Assembly (NCBI RefSeq): GCF_022376445.1 | Contig: NW_025955056.1 | Coordinates: forward strand, 1 to 64,000 | DNA from: Fomitopsis serialis | Taxonomy: Eukaryota; Basidiomycota; Agaricomycetes; Polyporales; Fomitopsidaceae | Direction of reading: 5' to 3' | DNA: 64,000 nucleotides | In this document: positions 10,388 to 23,620 of the stretch, piece after piece | How the letters are laid out: each line of letters opens with the position of its first letter | Numbering within the stretch: position 1 is the stretch's first letter | Translations under genes and position numbers: made by a program | Notes under the pieces: model-generated | The model's input: only the letters and a program-made list of their open reading frames with translations | The model's database searches: none | Told to the model about the DNA's origin: nothing

Positions 10388-12774
10388 TTATGAGCTTGCA
10401 ATCTCCTGCGCAGGCACGGGCAGATCCTCCTCCTCGATCACGTACGTGCCGAACTTGCGTGGCGCGACCTTGCGCTCGAACATCGTGTCCAGCCTGGACA
10501 TCACGTCAGCCCTCACCCAACAAATGACACGACACAGCAAAAAGGGGCACTCACTCGTCGACCGTCCGGTTCTTCGTCTCGGGGATGTAGAAGTATCCCC
10601 ACGCCGTGCCGATTGCGCAGAGCCCGCCAAAGATGAAGCCGACCTTCCCGCCCAGGTTCGCCTCGTCCGGGGTCACCCTATTGGCAGGCACATCACGACT
10701 AAGTGCGTGAAGAGAGCGACGGAAAGGACGTACAGGTAGGGAATGACGATGTTCATGACCATACCGCAGAGCGAGTTGACGAGGATACCGATGCCGACTG
10801 TCTTGGAGCGCAGCTTCGCGGAGGAGACCTCGGCGAATATGACGTACCCGAGTGGGCCCCTGACATGTGGTCAGCCATGCCCACCGCATACGTTCATTCA
10901 ATCCACTCACAACCCGAGCTGGAAGATGAAGTTGTAGATGATCGTCTAGTCAATGGTGATTCGTCAGCATACGCGGCGGTATGACAGGAGGGCATGGGGC
11001 ACGCACGAAGGACGCCATCGCCCACTTCGCGCTCTGGTTGTTCGACGGGATGGCGAGGAAGCCGACGAGGAAGAGCACGATCGTGCTCGCGAACATAGTC
11101 CAGTTAAACATCAACCGCCGGCCAACCTTGTTCACCGTGTAGAAGTTGATCAGGTTGCCCGCGACCTATCAGACCACCGGAGTTGCGTCACTTCGAGTCG
11201 TGCAGATTCTGTACGAAGGACTTACACCGATGCCAGTCACGCCGACGCCGAGACGGAAGGCATTGTTGTTCTGGAATCCGGCGAGCTCGAAGAAGTACGT
11301 GCTGTAGCCCAGGACGAAGACCACGCCTATCATGCACTCAGTCATCGCTCCGGCCCCAAACCAACCACATCCTCACCTGCCGCCTGCTGCAAAACGAACA
11401 CCATGCACGCAATCATCGTCCGCCTGCCATTCACCCCTGCCGTTCATCAGCCTCCCGCCCACCTTCAATACACACTACATCACCAGCTCACCTCTGAAGC
11501 AATCCGCGTATGTTGAGTTCGCCGCGAAGCTGTCCTCGAGCGCGATCGTGTCCTGGATCTGCCGGAGCTGCAGGTCGACGTCCGACGAGCCGTCCGAGAG
11601 GCGCACGAGGATCCCGCGCGCATCGTCCTTCCGGCCCTTGCGCACGAGCCACCACGGCGACTCGGGCGCGAAGGGGAGGCCGATGAGCAGGATGACCGGG
11701 AAGATCCATTGGAGGGCGCTGCACCGAAGTAGGGTCAGTAAGTGATGAAGTGAGAGAATACGGACTCACAAGGGCAGTCTGTATGCGTACGAGGACGTCC
11801 AGCTACCTGTGCCTTCAATGACACCGTTCGACATCCTTTGCCGGGATCATCAGAGTGGCTCGACGCCGTGTGCTATGTAGAACTCACAATTGTCCGACTG
11901 CGGAAAGGGACGGCCGCGTGAGCTGAGGTCCGGGCCAGCGATAGAGTGCAGTACTCACGGACGATCCAGAGGTTCACTGATGACGTCGTGATACCACGCA
12001 GCGCCAGGGGAGACACCTCGGCGCAGTACGAGCTTGCCCCAGAGACGTACATGCCTGGGCGGAGTGCATTAGACTCAGTTTTGCGTAGATCAGGAACTGC
12101 GAGGGCGCTTACCTAAGGCATACCCGTTGACCAGTTTCCCGACGATGAGCTGCGCGTTCTTGTGCGGGTACGTGAAGAATTGGATGAAGATTCCCACGAT
12201 GGACACAATGCAGCAAACACCCATTGCACCTCTCCGTCTGTGCATTATGTACCGGGCGCATTGAGCACCGTACATTTGCTGGCATAGAATCCAGAGCACT
12301 CACCCGAGCTTATCAGAGACATAGCCCAGGGACAGGCCACCGAACATGCCGCCAATGGAACTGACACTGTTGAAGGCGCTCTGCCATTGCGCCGCCAGTA
12401 TGTATTCTCCTGCGCCTCCGCTGTAAAAGCCGAAGTCTCGACGGAAAGACGGTACACTGAGCAGACCGCCTCCAACCTACGCAGCACGAGTGAGTAACCT
12501 GCGAAATGCTTATGCTGTGCGTGCTCACTTGAGAGTCATAGCCCCACAGCAGAGCGCCCATGCACATGAACAGACACCAAAGCGTCGCCTGCCAGTACAC
12601 CCGGACGGCCTGCAATGGCGTGTACGCCTTCTCCGACGCGGCAGCGTGCGCGAGCGCTGTCAGGTTGCTGTATGGCGGCGGTTTTCCCTTGTCAATGCTC
12701 GCCGCGTCCTCGACGTGCTCGGGCCCATGGTTGACTTTCTCGGGCTCGTGATCGTCTTTCTCGGGGTGCGCCAT
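10388..12774 (-). CDS. MFS sugar transporter, maltose/alpha-glucoside permease type
   Basis: Twelve-helix major-facilitator sugar:proton symporter of the plasma membrane. The hydrophilic N-terminus (MAHPEKDDHEPEK...) precedes TM1 with MGALLWGYDSQ. Hallmarks after splicing are PESPWWLVRKGRKDDA after TM6, typical of fungal alpha-glucoside permeases where hexose transporters more often have PESPRWL, then VNKVGRRLMFN and the C-terminal PETKNRTVDE, and a cytosolic tail ending VIEEEDLPVPAQEIASS. The gene has roughly ten short introns; the one after GYDSQ is clear (donor at 12529, acceptor near 12481). It faces away from the proline iminopeptidase gene across about 1 kb. Substrate is inferred from motifs only; maltose, trehalose or another oligosaccharide are all possible. 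Confidence 0.85.
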
Positions 12775-13678
12775 CTCACCTTGGCCGTGCGAGCGCGAGT
12801 GCGGGGACGGGGACAGTAGGCACCTGCGAACGCGGGGAAGGTATGTCGAGACGCGGGGTGGGAACCGTCCCCGGAGGCTCTTATGCTCGAGTGTGGGGAG
12901 GCGAGACGAGAGTGGGCGCGGACGCCGGACGTGTGACGGTGTATGAAAGATGGTTCCTGCAGAGACCCGGCTCGTCCACAGGCATATCGGGGGACGGCGC
13001 AGTGTTGGAGGACGTCGCCGTCGTCACAAGGCCCGGACGCACATGCAGCCTATTCATTCCGGACGAGTCGCGCTGCGGCGAGAGGGCCACCTGACAGGCT
13101 CGCGTCCGTCCATGGTGGAGATTGTGAGCCCGCGTCCGTCTTTTCTCATGCGTAGCGCCTCGACGGCCTCCAGAAGCGCACATTCCGCCCTTGTGATTCG
13201 CTCCTGTGCATCAGCTCTGTCAAGTTGCGTTCACCATCCGAATTTGAGAGCAGACCATCGTAAGGCTCTCCATTGCACGAGGAGTAGAGTTGACGAGTCG
13301 AAGGCGCATTCTGCTCAGGATGTGCACAGTGCACAGCCTTGCGAGACGGATTGGGCCTTCCAGTTGCATGAACGGCAACATTCCCGTACACCTGCCAGTG
13401 CCAATGCCTGACTCTCCGGTCGGCTCATAGACGTACCAGCAGATCTTGACTAGCCAGATGCATTCCAGTCGTAGTCGTGTTTGAGGTTGAGGTGCGCATG
13501 CCTTGCCCATCTGGGACACAGCAACCCTTGGAACGTCTGTTTTCGCCCATCCTCATTTGCACTGCACGTCGAAGGACGGCACGAAGAGTCATTGGGAGCG
13601 AGCAAGGAGCGAGATCGGCAGACGATCGAGTCGCCGCTCGCACAAGCCGCCGTCGCCCAGAAAGGAAGGCGTCTCAGT
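12775..13678. promoter_or_regulatory. Divergent intergenic region between transporter and iminopeptidase genes
   Basis: About 0.9 kb separating two oppositely oriented genes, so it must contain both promoters. Several frames run through it but none shows a recognisable protein. No specific binding site is claimed. Confidence 0.4.
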
Positions 13679-13825
13679 ATGATCGCAATCTCACGATCCT
13701 CCTCCGTCCTCCTCACCCGCAGAGGCTCTCGGTCAGACGCACTGAGACTCACAGCCTCAATCCATTCCTCAAGACCCGTGCGTCTCCCTCTACCACAAGC
13801 CAGACTGCCCTCGCTTCAACGCAAC

Positions 13826-15651
<1,826 letters not shown>

Positions 15652-16278
15652 GCTGGAGCGGGGCTCACGCAGGTTGATGCGAAGAAGGGGAGGCTGGATA
15701 TACATGCTTGGATGTAAAGTAAGTTAGCACTGGACTCGGACGCATGCGGTTCAAATTGTACGATATGCATCAGGTCGTAACGCCTCTCAAATCGCCGTGT
15801 TCAACGGTCAGACATTGAGCGGTTGTCAAACTTCAATTTTTCCCGCGCGCTGTCTGCCAACACGCCGCGCAATGGGTACGATACCTGCGAGGAATGCTCC
15901 AGGCAATTTGCATTGGCCGGTCTCAGCCCAATATTTGCCGGCCTCACATGGGCTCATCTCTCCAGTGAATGTTATGGCGGACGTCAGGTCAATAGAGTGG
16001 CAGGAAGGTTGCCCGAATAGGCTCTGTTGACGCCGTCGTCCCGACGATTAAGTCGAGGTCGTGTACTGACTTGGACTCCATCAATGCCACTAATCGCTGC
16101 TGCAGTGATTTACTCCCATCGGTCTCACGCCCGCCTATAGCAATGCCCGGCAAGCGCAGTTTATTTCCTCAGCTCTTCTCTCTTGCTGCAAGGTGAGTAA
16201 CACATGGTTCTTGCGCGGCTTTGACCACGGTAGTTGATGCACGGCGCGCAGGACAGACTGCCAGTTCTCCAAGACACC
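15652..16278. other. Intergenic region; right part is one copy of a duplicated promoter
   Basis: No gene seen. From about 16028 it matches the sequence upstream of the second MYND gene (about 17404 onward): both contain ttgacgccgtcgtcccgacg and a common ttcttt/ctctcttgct stretch before the start codon. The tandem duplication therefore copied the promoter as well. Confidence 0.55.
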
Positions 16279-17139
16279 ATGACGACTCGCAGAATAGACG
16301 AAGTCGTACGGCTGTTCACAGCTTGTATGAGGGACCCGGCACGCCCGACTCACTGTGCCCGAGTCCTCTGCGGATGCCTTCACGTCTTGGACGGGAGGGG
16401 CGACAACCACGTCTACGCGATGGACCTGCCTTTCTTCACGCCTCGGTTCGAGGGCTACGAAGGCATCCGTAAGTCAAATCATGCATACTTGAGTGCGTGC
16501 GTGGCCTTCTTGAGCATGCCGCGCTCAAGGGAGGAGCTCGAGGAGCTCAACGCGACCCTCTCTGTGTGCTCGTGTCCGGCGTGGCAGTCATCGCGCAATG
16601 GGACGGCAAGGACACTACTAGCACGGCTGCACCAGTTCATGTCAGACAAGAATATCCGGAGCGCGCGGAGGTTGAAAGAATTGTCTACTCTGCCCACGGG
16701 AGACTAATTTGAAGGCTTCCGCTGGGCGGCCCAGCTGCGGCACTGCTGCGCGCCCGAGTGCAACGAGACCTTCGCCACTGCAGGGGGACCCTTTTCCCGA
16801 TGCGCCGGGTGCGGCGTCCTGTGCTACTGCTCACGGGATTGTCTGAAGAACGCCTGGAGACATGCGAAGGCCCCTCACAAGGACATCTGTCCGAAGCTGC
16901 GAGTGTTGCATGAACGGACGAATCTTCCGCGGAAACGAATCCCAGATCAGTTCCGCGACCTCCAGCCGTTCATCGATGCGTGCAACGCAGAGGGGCTCAG
17001 AGCTCTAGCTGATGACTGCGCGAGATACATGTATTACTTGACGACCGTGCGACAGGACTTCGGCGTTGCTCACAGCTGGACCTTCCGCGTCACACCCCAA
17101 CCTATGCAGTTAAACTTCACTTTGACGTTGCCATCTTGA
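16279..17139 (+). pseudogene. Internally deleted MYND-finger gene (first copy of a tandem pair)
   Basis: The start MTTRRIDEVVRLFTACMRDPA matches the second copy (MATRRTDAIAQFFTTCMRDPA) and homology continues to LARLH. A short unrelated stretch (MSDKNIRSARRLKELSTLPTGD) then ends in TAA at 16705-16707. Directly after the stop, in the same frame, homology resumes at EGFRWAAQLRHCC with a complete MYND zinc finger (CAPEC...CAGC...YCSRDC...H...H...C) and runs to a stop at 17139. Relative to the second copy about 260 codons are missing. A truncated N-terminal protein could still be made; the C-terminal half has no start of its own close by. Confidence 0.75.
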
Positions 17140-17686
17140 CAGTTATCATCCCAATCAACGCGGCTTCGATGTAGTCGCTTCTCAACAACTCGACAGGCGC
17201 GATTGCAATCTATGTATCCACAGTTTGCTATTGCGACTCCAAAACAAGCAATATTTGTAGGGGGTTCAACCCTTGTACAACTGTCCTCCCCATCGAGGAG
17301 GCTGTATTGCGGTCTGCCTGCGGAAGACTAGGGTCTAACAACGAACGACTTTAAGTACAACATTGACGTACTCAGCGAGATATAATAGATAGGCTGCATC
17401 ATTTGACGCCGTCGTCCCGACGAAGTCGAGATCGTGTAATGGCTTTTCCTGCTGCCTGCATCACTCGCCGCTACATAGTTGCTGCCAAGTCGCTGCTGCC
17501 GTGATGTGCTCTCATTAGTCCCACGCCCGCCCATAGCAATTGCCGACAAGCACAGAACACAGGTTTTTCTTCAACTCTTTTCTCTTGCTTGAAGGTGAGT
17601 ATTAATAGTCCGTCGTTGTTGCAGAATTTTGATTACGGTAGCTGACCCGTGGTGCTCAGTACAGACTACCGGCTCTCCAAGACGCC
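17140..17686. promoter_or_regulatory. Spacer between tandem MYND genes with duplicated promoter
   Basis: Holds the 3' end of the first copy and, from about 17404, a near-copy of the region upstream of 16279. No coding frame of its own. Confidence 0.5.
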
Positions 17687-19303
17687 ATGGCGACTCGCAG
17701 AACAGACGCAATCGCACAGTTTTTCACAACTTGCATGAGGGATCCGGCATGGCCGACTCACTGTGCACGAGTCCTCTGTGCATGCCTTCATGTCTTGGAC
17801 GGGAGGGACGACAACGACCTCTACGCGATGGACCTGCCTTTCTTCCTGCCACAATATGAGGGCTACGAGGACATCCGCAAGGCACACCACGCGTACTTGG
17901 ATGCGTGCGTCGCCTTCTTGAGCATACCGCGCTCGAACGAGGAACTCGAGGAGCTCTACGCATCCCTGTCTGTGTGCTCGTGTCCGACGTCGGCGCGCAA
18001 CAGGACGTCAAGATCATTGTTAGCTCGGCTGCACCGCTTCCGGCCTACTCGTCGGTTCACGCTCCAGGACTTCGGGGAAGCGCTCGTTCGGCACCTCGGT
18101 GGTATCCTGAATAACGCTATAGAGACAAAGACATTCAGCGGCGCCGTCGCGTCGGCCGGCCTCAAACAGAACTCGAAAAAGCGCACCCAATGTCGTCCAT
18201 GGCCCGTGAACACGACGCAACTCATCCCCTACGGTCTCGAGCAGTCGATGAAGGGATACGCCGTGTTTTTCAAGTTATGCCGCAATCGCAGATTTCAGGA
18301 CACCCTTCTGTTTGTCACGGAGTTGCTTTCCCTGTTTGGAGGACCCGTCCTCTGGCATATCCAACAGTCTGAGGCCGAGTGGCCTATGCGCGTCACCCTT
18401 ATGACCGATGCTATCCTTCGTGAGCGCAAGGAGACCATGGGAAGGCTTGTCAGGATGGATATGCAAGTGGGCTGGCTTCACACTCTCACCCTGATCATGA
18501 AGTTCTGCTCGAGAGTCAACGAGGAAGGGCAAAGATATCCATTCGACATTGCACTATTTATTCGACTCGAGGCAGGCAAGGTGGGCGAGACCAAGGCCGT
18601 GAATTGTGGCCTACTGCTTGTGTGTACCCTCATTTTCAAAGCGCTGCCGTCCTTCCAAAATGGTACGACTCTTTTCACGGACGAAGTCATCGAACGGCTC
18701 ACCCTTCAATCCAAGAGCTTCGCCGCGATGTTCTACTGTTACAGGCCCGACAACGACGGCATGGAGTACGACCCCGAAATCCTACGGCTGCGAGCGGAGA
18801 CGGACGCCGCCATCGCAGACCCTGTGCAGCTCGCATTCGAGGGCTTTCGCTGGGCGGCCCAGCTGCGGCACTGCTGCGCGCCCGAATGCAAGGAGACCTT
18901 TGCCACTGCAGGACGACCCTTCCCCCGATGCGCCGGTTGCGGCATACTGTGCTACTGCTCGCGGGAGTGCCAGAAGAGCGCCTGGAAACATGCGAAGGCA
19001 CCTCACAAGGACGTGTGCCCCAAGCTGCGGGTGCTGCACGAACGGACGAATCTTCCGCAGAAACAAGTCCCGGATCGATTCCGCCAGCCGTTCATCGACG
19101 CGTGCAATGCAGACGAGGGTCTCAGAGCTCTGGCTGATGACTGCGCGGAATTCTTGCATTACTTGGCGACCGCGCGACAGGACGTCCGCATCACTCAGTT
19201 TCCGTCGGAGGCGCCCCGAGCGTTATTGGCAGACCTATGGAGGTCTGTGGAGGTGCAGGTTAGTTCGTCATGCCGTACACTTTTGCAGTTGAATTTGACT
19301 TAA
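17687..19303 (+). CDS. MYND-type zinc-finger protein (intact copy)
   Basis: 538-codon, apparently intronless frame. The first ~380 residues are helical with no motif I recognise. Near residues 400-445 lies a MYND finger: CAPECKETF...RCAGCGILCYCSRECQKSAWKHAKAPHKDVC, with the C-x2-C / C-x2-C / C-x3-C / H-x-H-x-C spacing. MYND fingers bind proline-containing partner peptides; in basidiomycetes many such proteins exist as lineage-specific families of unknown role. A consensus donor (cag|gttagt, 19258) and an acceptor at 19320 could remove the last dozen codons. It arose with the damaged copy upstream by tandem duplication. Confidence 0.8.
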   Translation: MATRRTDAIAQFFTTCMRDPAWPTHCARVLCACLHVLDGRDDNDLYAMDLPFFLPQYEGYEDIRKAHHAYLDACVAFLSIPRSNEELEELYASLSVCSCPTSARNRTSRSLLARLHRFRPTRRFTLQDFGEALVRHLGGILNNAIETKTFSGAVASAGLKQNSKKRTQCRPWPVNTTQLIPYGLEQSMKGYAVFFKLCRNRRFQDTLLFVTELLSLFGGPVLWHIQQSEAEWPMRVTLMTDAILRERKETMGRLVRMDMQVGWLHTLTLIMKFCSRVNEEGQRYPFDIALFIRLEAGKVGETKAVNCGLLLVCTLIFKALPSFQNGTTLFTDEVIERLTLQSKSFAAMFYCYRPDNDGMEYDPEILRLRAETDAAIADPVQLAFEGFRWAAQLRHCCAPECKETFATAGRPFPRCAGCGILCYCSRECQKSAWKHAKAPHKDVCPKLRVLHERTNLPQKQVPDRFRQPFIDACNADEGLRALADDCAEFLHYLATARQDVRITQFPSEAPRALLADLWRSVEVQVSSSCRTLLQLNLT

Positions 19304-20024
19304 TTATTGACCCTCGACAGTGAAGACCTGAAATAACGCTTTGATGAGACCACGTTCTCCTGAGCGACTCAACAGGAGTGAGTGGATGTACTGTAAGTCA
19401 GTACTTACTCCTTGTCGTAAAAAGTGGAGTGTGGTCAAATGAGTTGGGCTGTGACGAGTGTTCCGATTAAGTGAGGACAGACTTGCCGGCTCCTCCAGTT
19501 GCGTGCAGTGCGCGTTAGCTAAGAGCGAGCGAGCGAGAGACGGGCCCACCGCAATGAATTCGAGGCATTGTTGGCAGCTAAAGCGAACAACATTGATGCC
19601 CATATGCGGAGGGCGTGGAAGACAAACAAGGCCAAACAGGAATTGCGGTCACCATCGCGAACGCTGCACGCCGCGGCCACGAACGAACCTGCTCCCTGCA
19701 CGCGCCGTCCGCGAGGCTTGTCTCTTGATCTCCTGTGCATGCATACCCGCAAACGCAATCCACCGCTGCTGCAATCTAATCCTCGCCGTGTCCGCATCCA
19801 AATTCGCGTGCTCTCTGTGACCGAACACGATACACGCAGTACATGTCCTTCTCGAGCACGCCGCTAGGTCAAGGAAGACGTCTGGATCACCAAACCTTCC
19901 TCAACAAGCCCCGTCCAAAGGCACACTCACCGCCTCGCCGCACCATCCCTGCATCCTACGCGTACGGGTACGTCTGCGCGTAGCGTGCTTATAATATCGT
20001 GTGCTGCGTGCTGACCACTTATCC
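19304..20024. promoter_or_regulatory. Intergenic region upstream of the SUN-domain gene
   Basis: No coding frame that resembles a protein. Contains the 3' end of the MYND gene and the promoter of the SUN gene, with a TATA-like ataatat at 19992. Confidence 0.4.
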
Positions 20025-22880
20025 ATGGCCAGAGGACCCACCCTCGGAACGCGCTCCCCTCCCAAATCACAGAACGCACCCGCTCTCGCCGATCCGCCAG
20101 ACGACACAGAAGAACCCGCCCTCGTCCGCTTCGCGCGTCTCAAGCAACGCGAGCAAGCAAGCACCAACGCCCCATCGGGCCCCCAGCCCAACACATCTCC
20201 CCATCCCGAGAAGTGGTCCGTCAAAGACACTTCAGTAAACATCGCAAGCGCATTCCACACCGCAGCCAATACCGACGACAGCATGAATCCCAACGACTCT
20301 TGGACGTCCGGCGCCCGCAGGCAGGTCCCCCGGAGCACGTCCGTGGAGTACGAGAAGGAGACGCAGTCGACAGTTAATCGACGTCTCGCACCTCCGCCTA
20401 GTCGAACGGGCGCTCGCAAACCCCTCTCCAAGGCCGCGTCCATCCGACACGTACCTGACTCGGAGGGTGAACAAACCGAGCCATCCCAGTCCCAAGAGCG
20501 CAGTCGCGGCAAGAGCCCCTTCGAACACATCCTCGATGCCGCACAGCGTTACGCCCCTGTTTCGATCCTCATGCGGGCTCGATCTCGAGAGCCCGAAGCG
20601 GATCAGTCACATTCTCGGTCGATCGGGAATGGTGCCGCGAACGAAAGCTCGAGCTACGACTACTCCGCAGAGGAGCGTGACTACCAGGCACAGCTGGCCA
20701 CAGAGAAGACTGTTCCGATAGGCCCCCCAAGGCGAAACACAGTCGCGCATAAGCGCAATCGGATGTCTACAGACAACAAGGCATACAAGCCGACGCAGTC
20801 TGACCTTGAAGTGTCCGACGAAGACTTCGATGACGAGAACGGAAAGAGAACGCGTCGAAAGAAGAAGAAAGGTGGCATGGGAGGGCCACCGTTGACATCC
20901 CTGCCCATCGCCGCTTATGACAAGAGGAAGAAGAAGAAGCGAGCGAACGGAAAGACGAACGGCGACGAAGACGAGGAGAGTAGCGAAGAGCAGGAAGCGG
21001 TCGCAGAGCAGGTATGCATGACGGTGCCTTGAGAGCGACATACGTCTCATGTGCACTTATAGCGTTCGGTACGCGGCCAAACACCAGTTATCCGTGCGCC
21101 GTCTGCGCCACGAGGTTCCAATCCACCACTATCACGATCTTCAATACCCCCCACATCACACCCTGACGACCTGATCCGCTCCGACCAGTCTGATCCTGAA
21201 AACACATTGCCGCCAATCCGCGAAATCGACGAGGACCTCCTTGTGGACGATTTCGAGACGCCTCGACAATCAACGTTCTCGATAGGTGCGAGTCTCGGTC
21301 ACGGCGTACATGGCACCTTCAGCCTGGGGTGGATGATAATACGATGGTTCTTCGGCCTCCTTGGGTTCATCGCTCGATTCGTCGGCAAGGTGCTCGGGCT
21401 GACGCTAGACATAACCGTTCACAAACCCTTCCGGTGGCTCACTCATGCGGACTACACACCGTTCCTCAAGGCAGCCTTTGTCGGAATCACGATCTACGGA
21501 GCATGGTATACTCTGAGGAGCGGTTCGCTGGACTTGTCCAAGCTCATGCCGTCGCGTTCGCCGTACCACCCGCCCGACGCTCCCGTCACCAACCTGGGCG
21601 AGTTCGCGGATCGGCTGATGCGCCTAGAGGGTGCGCTCAACAAGCTGACGCAAGATTCCGAGAAATCCAAGTCGTGGATCGAGGGCAGCCGGTCCGAGCT
21701 CGTCGGCCTCGTCGGTGCGCTGGAGTCGCAGGTGCACAAAGAGAGCGTCCGCTTCCACGACTCGGAGACCAAGTTCAGGGCGTCGACGAGCGATGCGATC
21801 CAGGTCGTGAAGCAGGAAGTGGACTCACTGCAGGCGCAGCTTCGCGCGCATCAGGAGAGCGCGGCGCGCAGCACGCCGGTCCCCAACAACGACGAGGAGG
21901 CGCGGGCCAAGTTGCGCACGCTGGAGGAACGCCTGGGCAGTGCGGAGAGCGGGGTCAAGGAGGCTCTTGAGCTCGGGAAGAACGTGGCCAAGGTCGGTGC
22001 GTCCACGGGCACCGCTGCTGCATGGTGGAGCAAGCTTGCCTCCGGAAATGCGGGCTCAGCGCTGACGATCAAGTCGAGCGACGGCCAGGACGTGACGGCG
22101 TTGATCAACCAACTAGTTGGTTCGTCAGTATACCGTCTGGCCAAGGACGTCGTCGCGCGACCGGATTACGCACTGTATTCCGCGGGCGCACAGGTCATCC
22201 CGGCGCTCACGACGCAGACGTACGAGATTCCGCCCGGCGGACTCATCAGCCAGGTCGCGGGCTTCTTCACTGGCGGCGGAAACGGTGCGATCGGTCGTCC
22301 GCCCGTCACCGCTCTGCACCACGAGAGCAACCCTGGACATTGCTGGCCCTTCCCTGGCACCCAAGGACAGCTTGGGATCAAGCTCGCGGGGCCGACCTTC
22401 ATCAGCGATGTTACGATCGACCACGTTGCGAAGGAGCTTGCGCCTGACCGCCGCTCGGCCCCGCGTTACATGGAGCTCTGGGGCCTCGTCGAGGGCAAGG
22501 ACAACCTCGGCAAGCTGCGAGAGTGGCGGGAGGCGCGTGCGTCAAGGCAGGAGGAGGCGCGCATGGAGGCGGCGCTGAGCGGCGAGCCCCTCGTCGAAGA
22601 CGCCGAGCCGCCCGTCCCGCCGTTGCTGAGGAACTGGGGCGAGTCCGTCCGCGTCGCGAACTTCTCGTACAACATCTATGCGCCAGACCACATCCAGACG
22701 TTCGCAGTCCCGCAGGAGGTCAAGGAGCTCGGCATCGACTTTGGCGTCGTGGCGCTGGTGATCGAGAACAACTGGGGCCGGGACGACTTCACTTGCCTCT
22801 ACAGAGTGCGGGTGCATGGGCAGCCGCTCCTCGAGGCGCCAGCGCCGTTGTCGGAGGAGTACGCGGGTCCGCCGGCGTAA
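20025..22880 (+). CDS. SUN-domain protein (Sad1/UNC-84 family), inner nuclear membrane
   Basis: Predicted 934-aa LINC-complex component that spans the inner nuclear membrane and grips KASH proteins in the perinuclear space. Exon 1 20025-21011, intron 21012-21062, exon 2 21063-22880. The N-terminal nucleoplasmic half is basic with Lys clusters (RRKKKKGGMGG, KRKKKKRANGK). A hydrophobic stretch (WMIIRWFFGLLGFIARFV) and a second (FLKAAFVGITIYGAWYTL) follow, then about 200 residues of coiled coil. The SUN domain runs from about DYALYSAGAQVIPALT through HHESNPGHCWPFPGTQGQLGI and VTIDHVAKE to IENNWGRDDFTCLYRVRVHG. All key SUN signatures are present. Single copy, expected to be essential for spindle-pole and nuclear positioning. 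Confidence 0.92.
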
Positions 22881-23620
22881 CGCACTTTGCTGCGCTGGAC
22901 CCATTGGCGTCCCACTTAATGACCTGTGACGACACCTCTCTCTCGCTTCCTCTCTTTCCAGTCTAGATTTTCTCCTGCCTTTAATCTCACTTATCGTCTT
23001 CCTTTGGCTGGCAGTATAGTGGTTTCTTCCCCCTCATACCGTTACCATCTTCATTATTTGCGCCCGAGTCCCTATTTCCCCCTCTTTTGTCGTCGTAGTC
23101 GCGCTCTCATGACAGTGGTGCATCTGATATCTGCTGTGGAAAGCTCTGCTCAATGTAATAGTAGTACAACATACATCGTCCGGGACTACCGTCGAATTGA
23201 GAAATCATTTGCTTGTGATGCAGTCGTTGCCACGCGCACCGCACTGAGTAGCTCATTGTAAAGGCTTTCTCTTAAGATAAGCTTAGGTGCGCCGTGCACT
23301 GCCGACACATTCGGTAAATATTCTGCCCAAGGCTCTGCTCTGACTCAGGCTTGTCGGATGCAGTGTGCTGATGAACAACGCTGTACAATGTGAACCAAGT
23401 AAGTTACACACCTCCCGCTGCGGAAGAGTGGGGGCGGTGTTGGAGTACCCCTCTTATGATGCTCGGACTTGGCCTTGGCCGGCGCATCCCCTGGCGTATA
23501 CCCTGATCTCTCTTGATACCAGCGCACGACGCAGCTTATTTATACACTCCTATCTTGTTCTCTGAACCACAAATTACTCTCTGCCTACCGCATACACGAA
23601 CTCTGTCTACCGCGTGCACT
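22881..23620. other. Intergenic region
   Basis: Downstream of the SUN gene and upstream of the C2-domain gene. Pyrimidine-rich around 22930-23110. No supported gene. Confidence 0.5.

Noticed and set aside
20232..20530. Minus-strand frames opposite exon 1 of the SUN gene
   Set aside because: Antisense shadows; the plus-strand frame splices cleanly into a full SUN domain.
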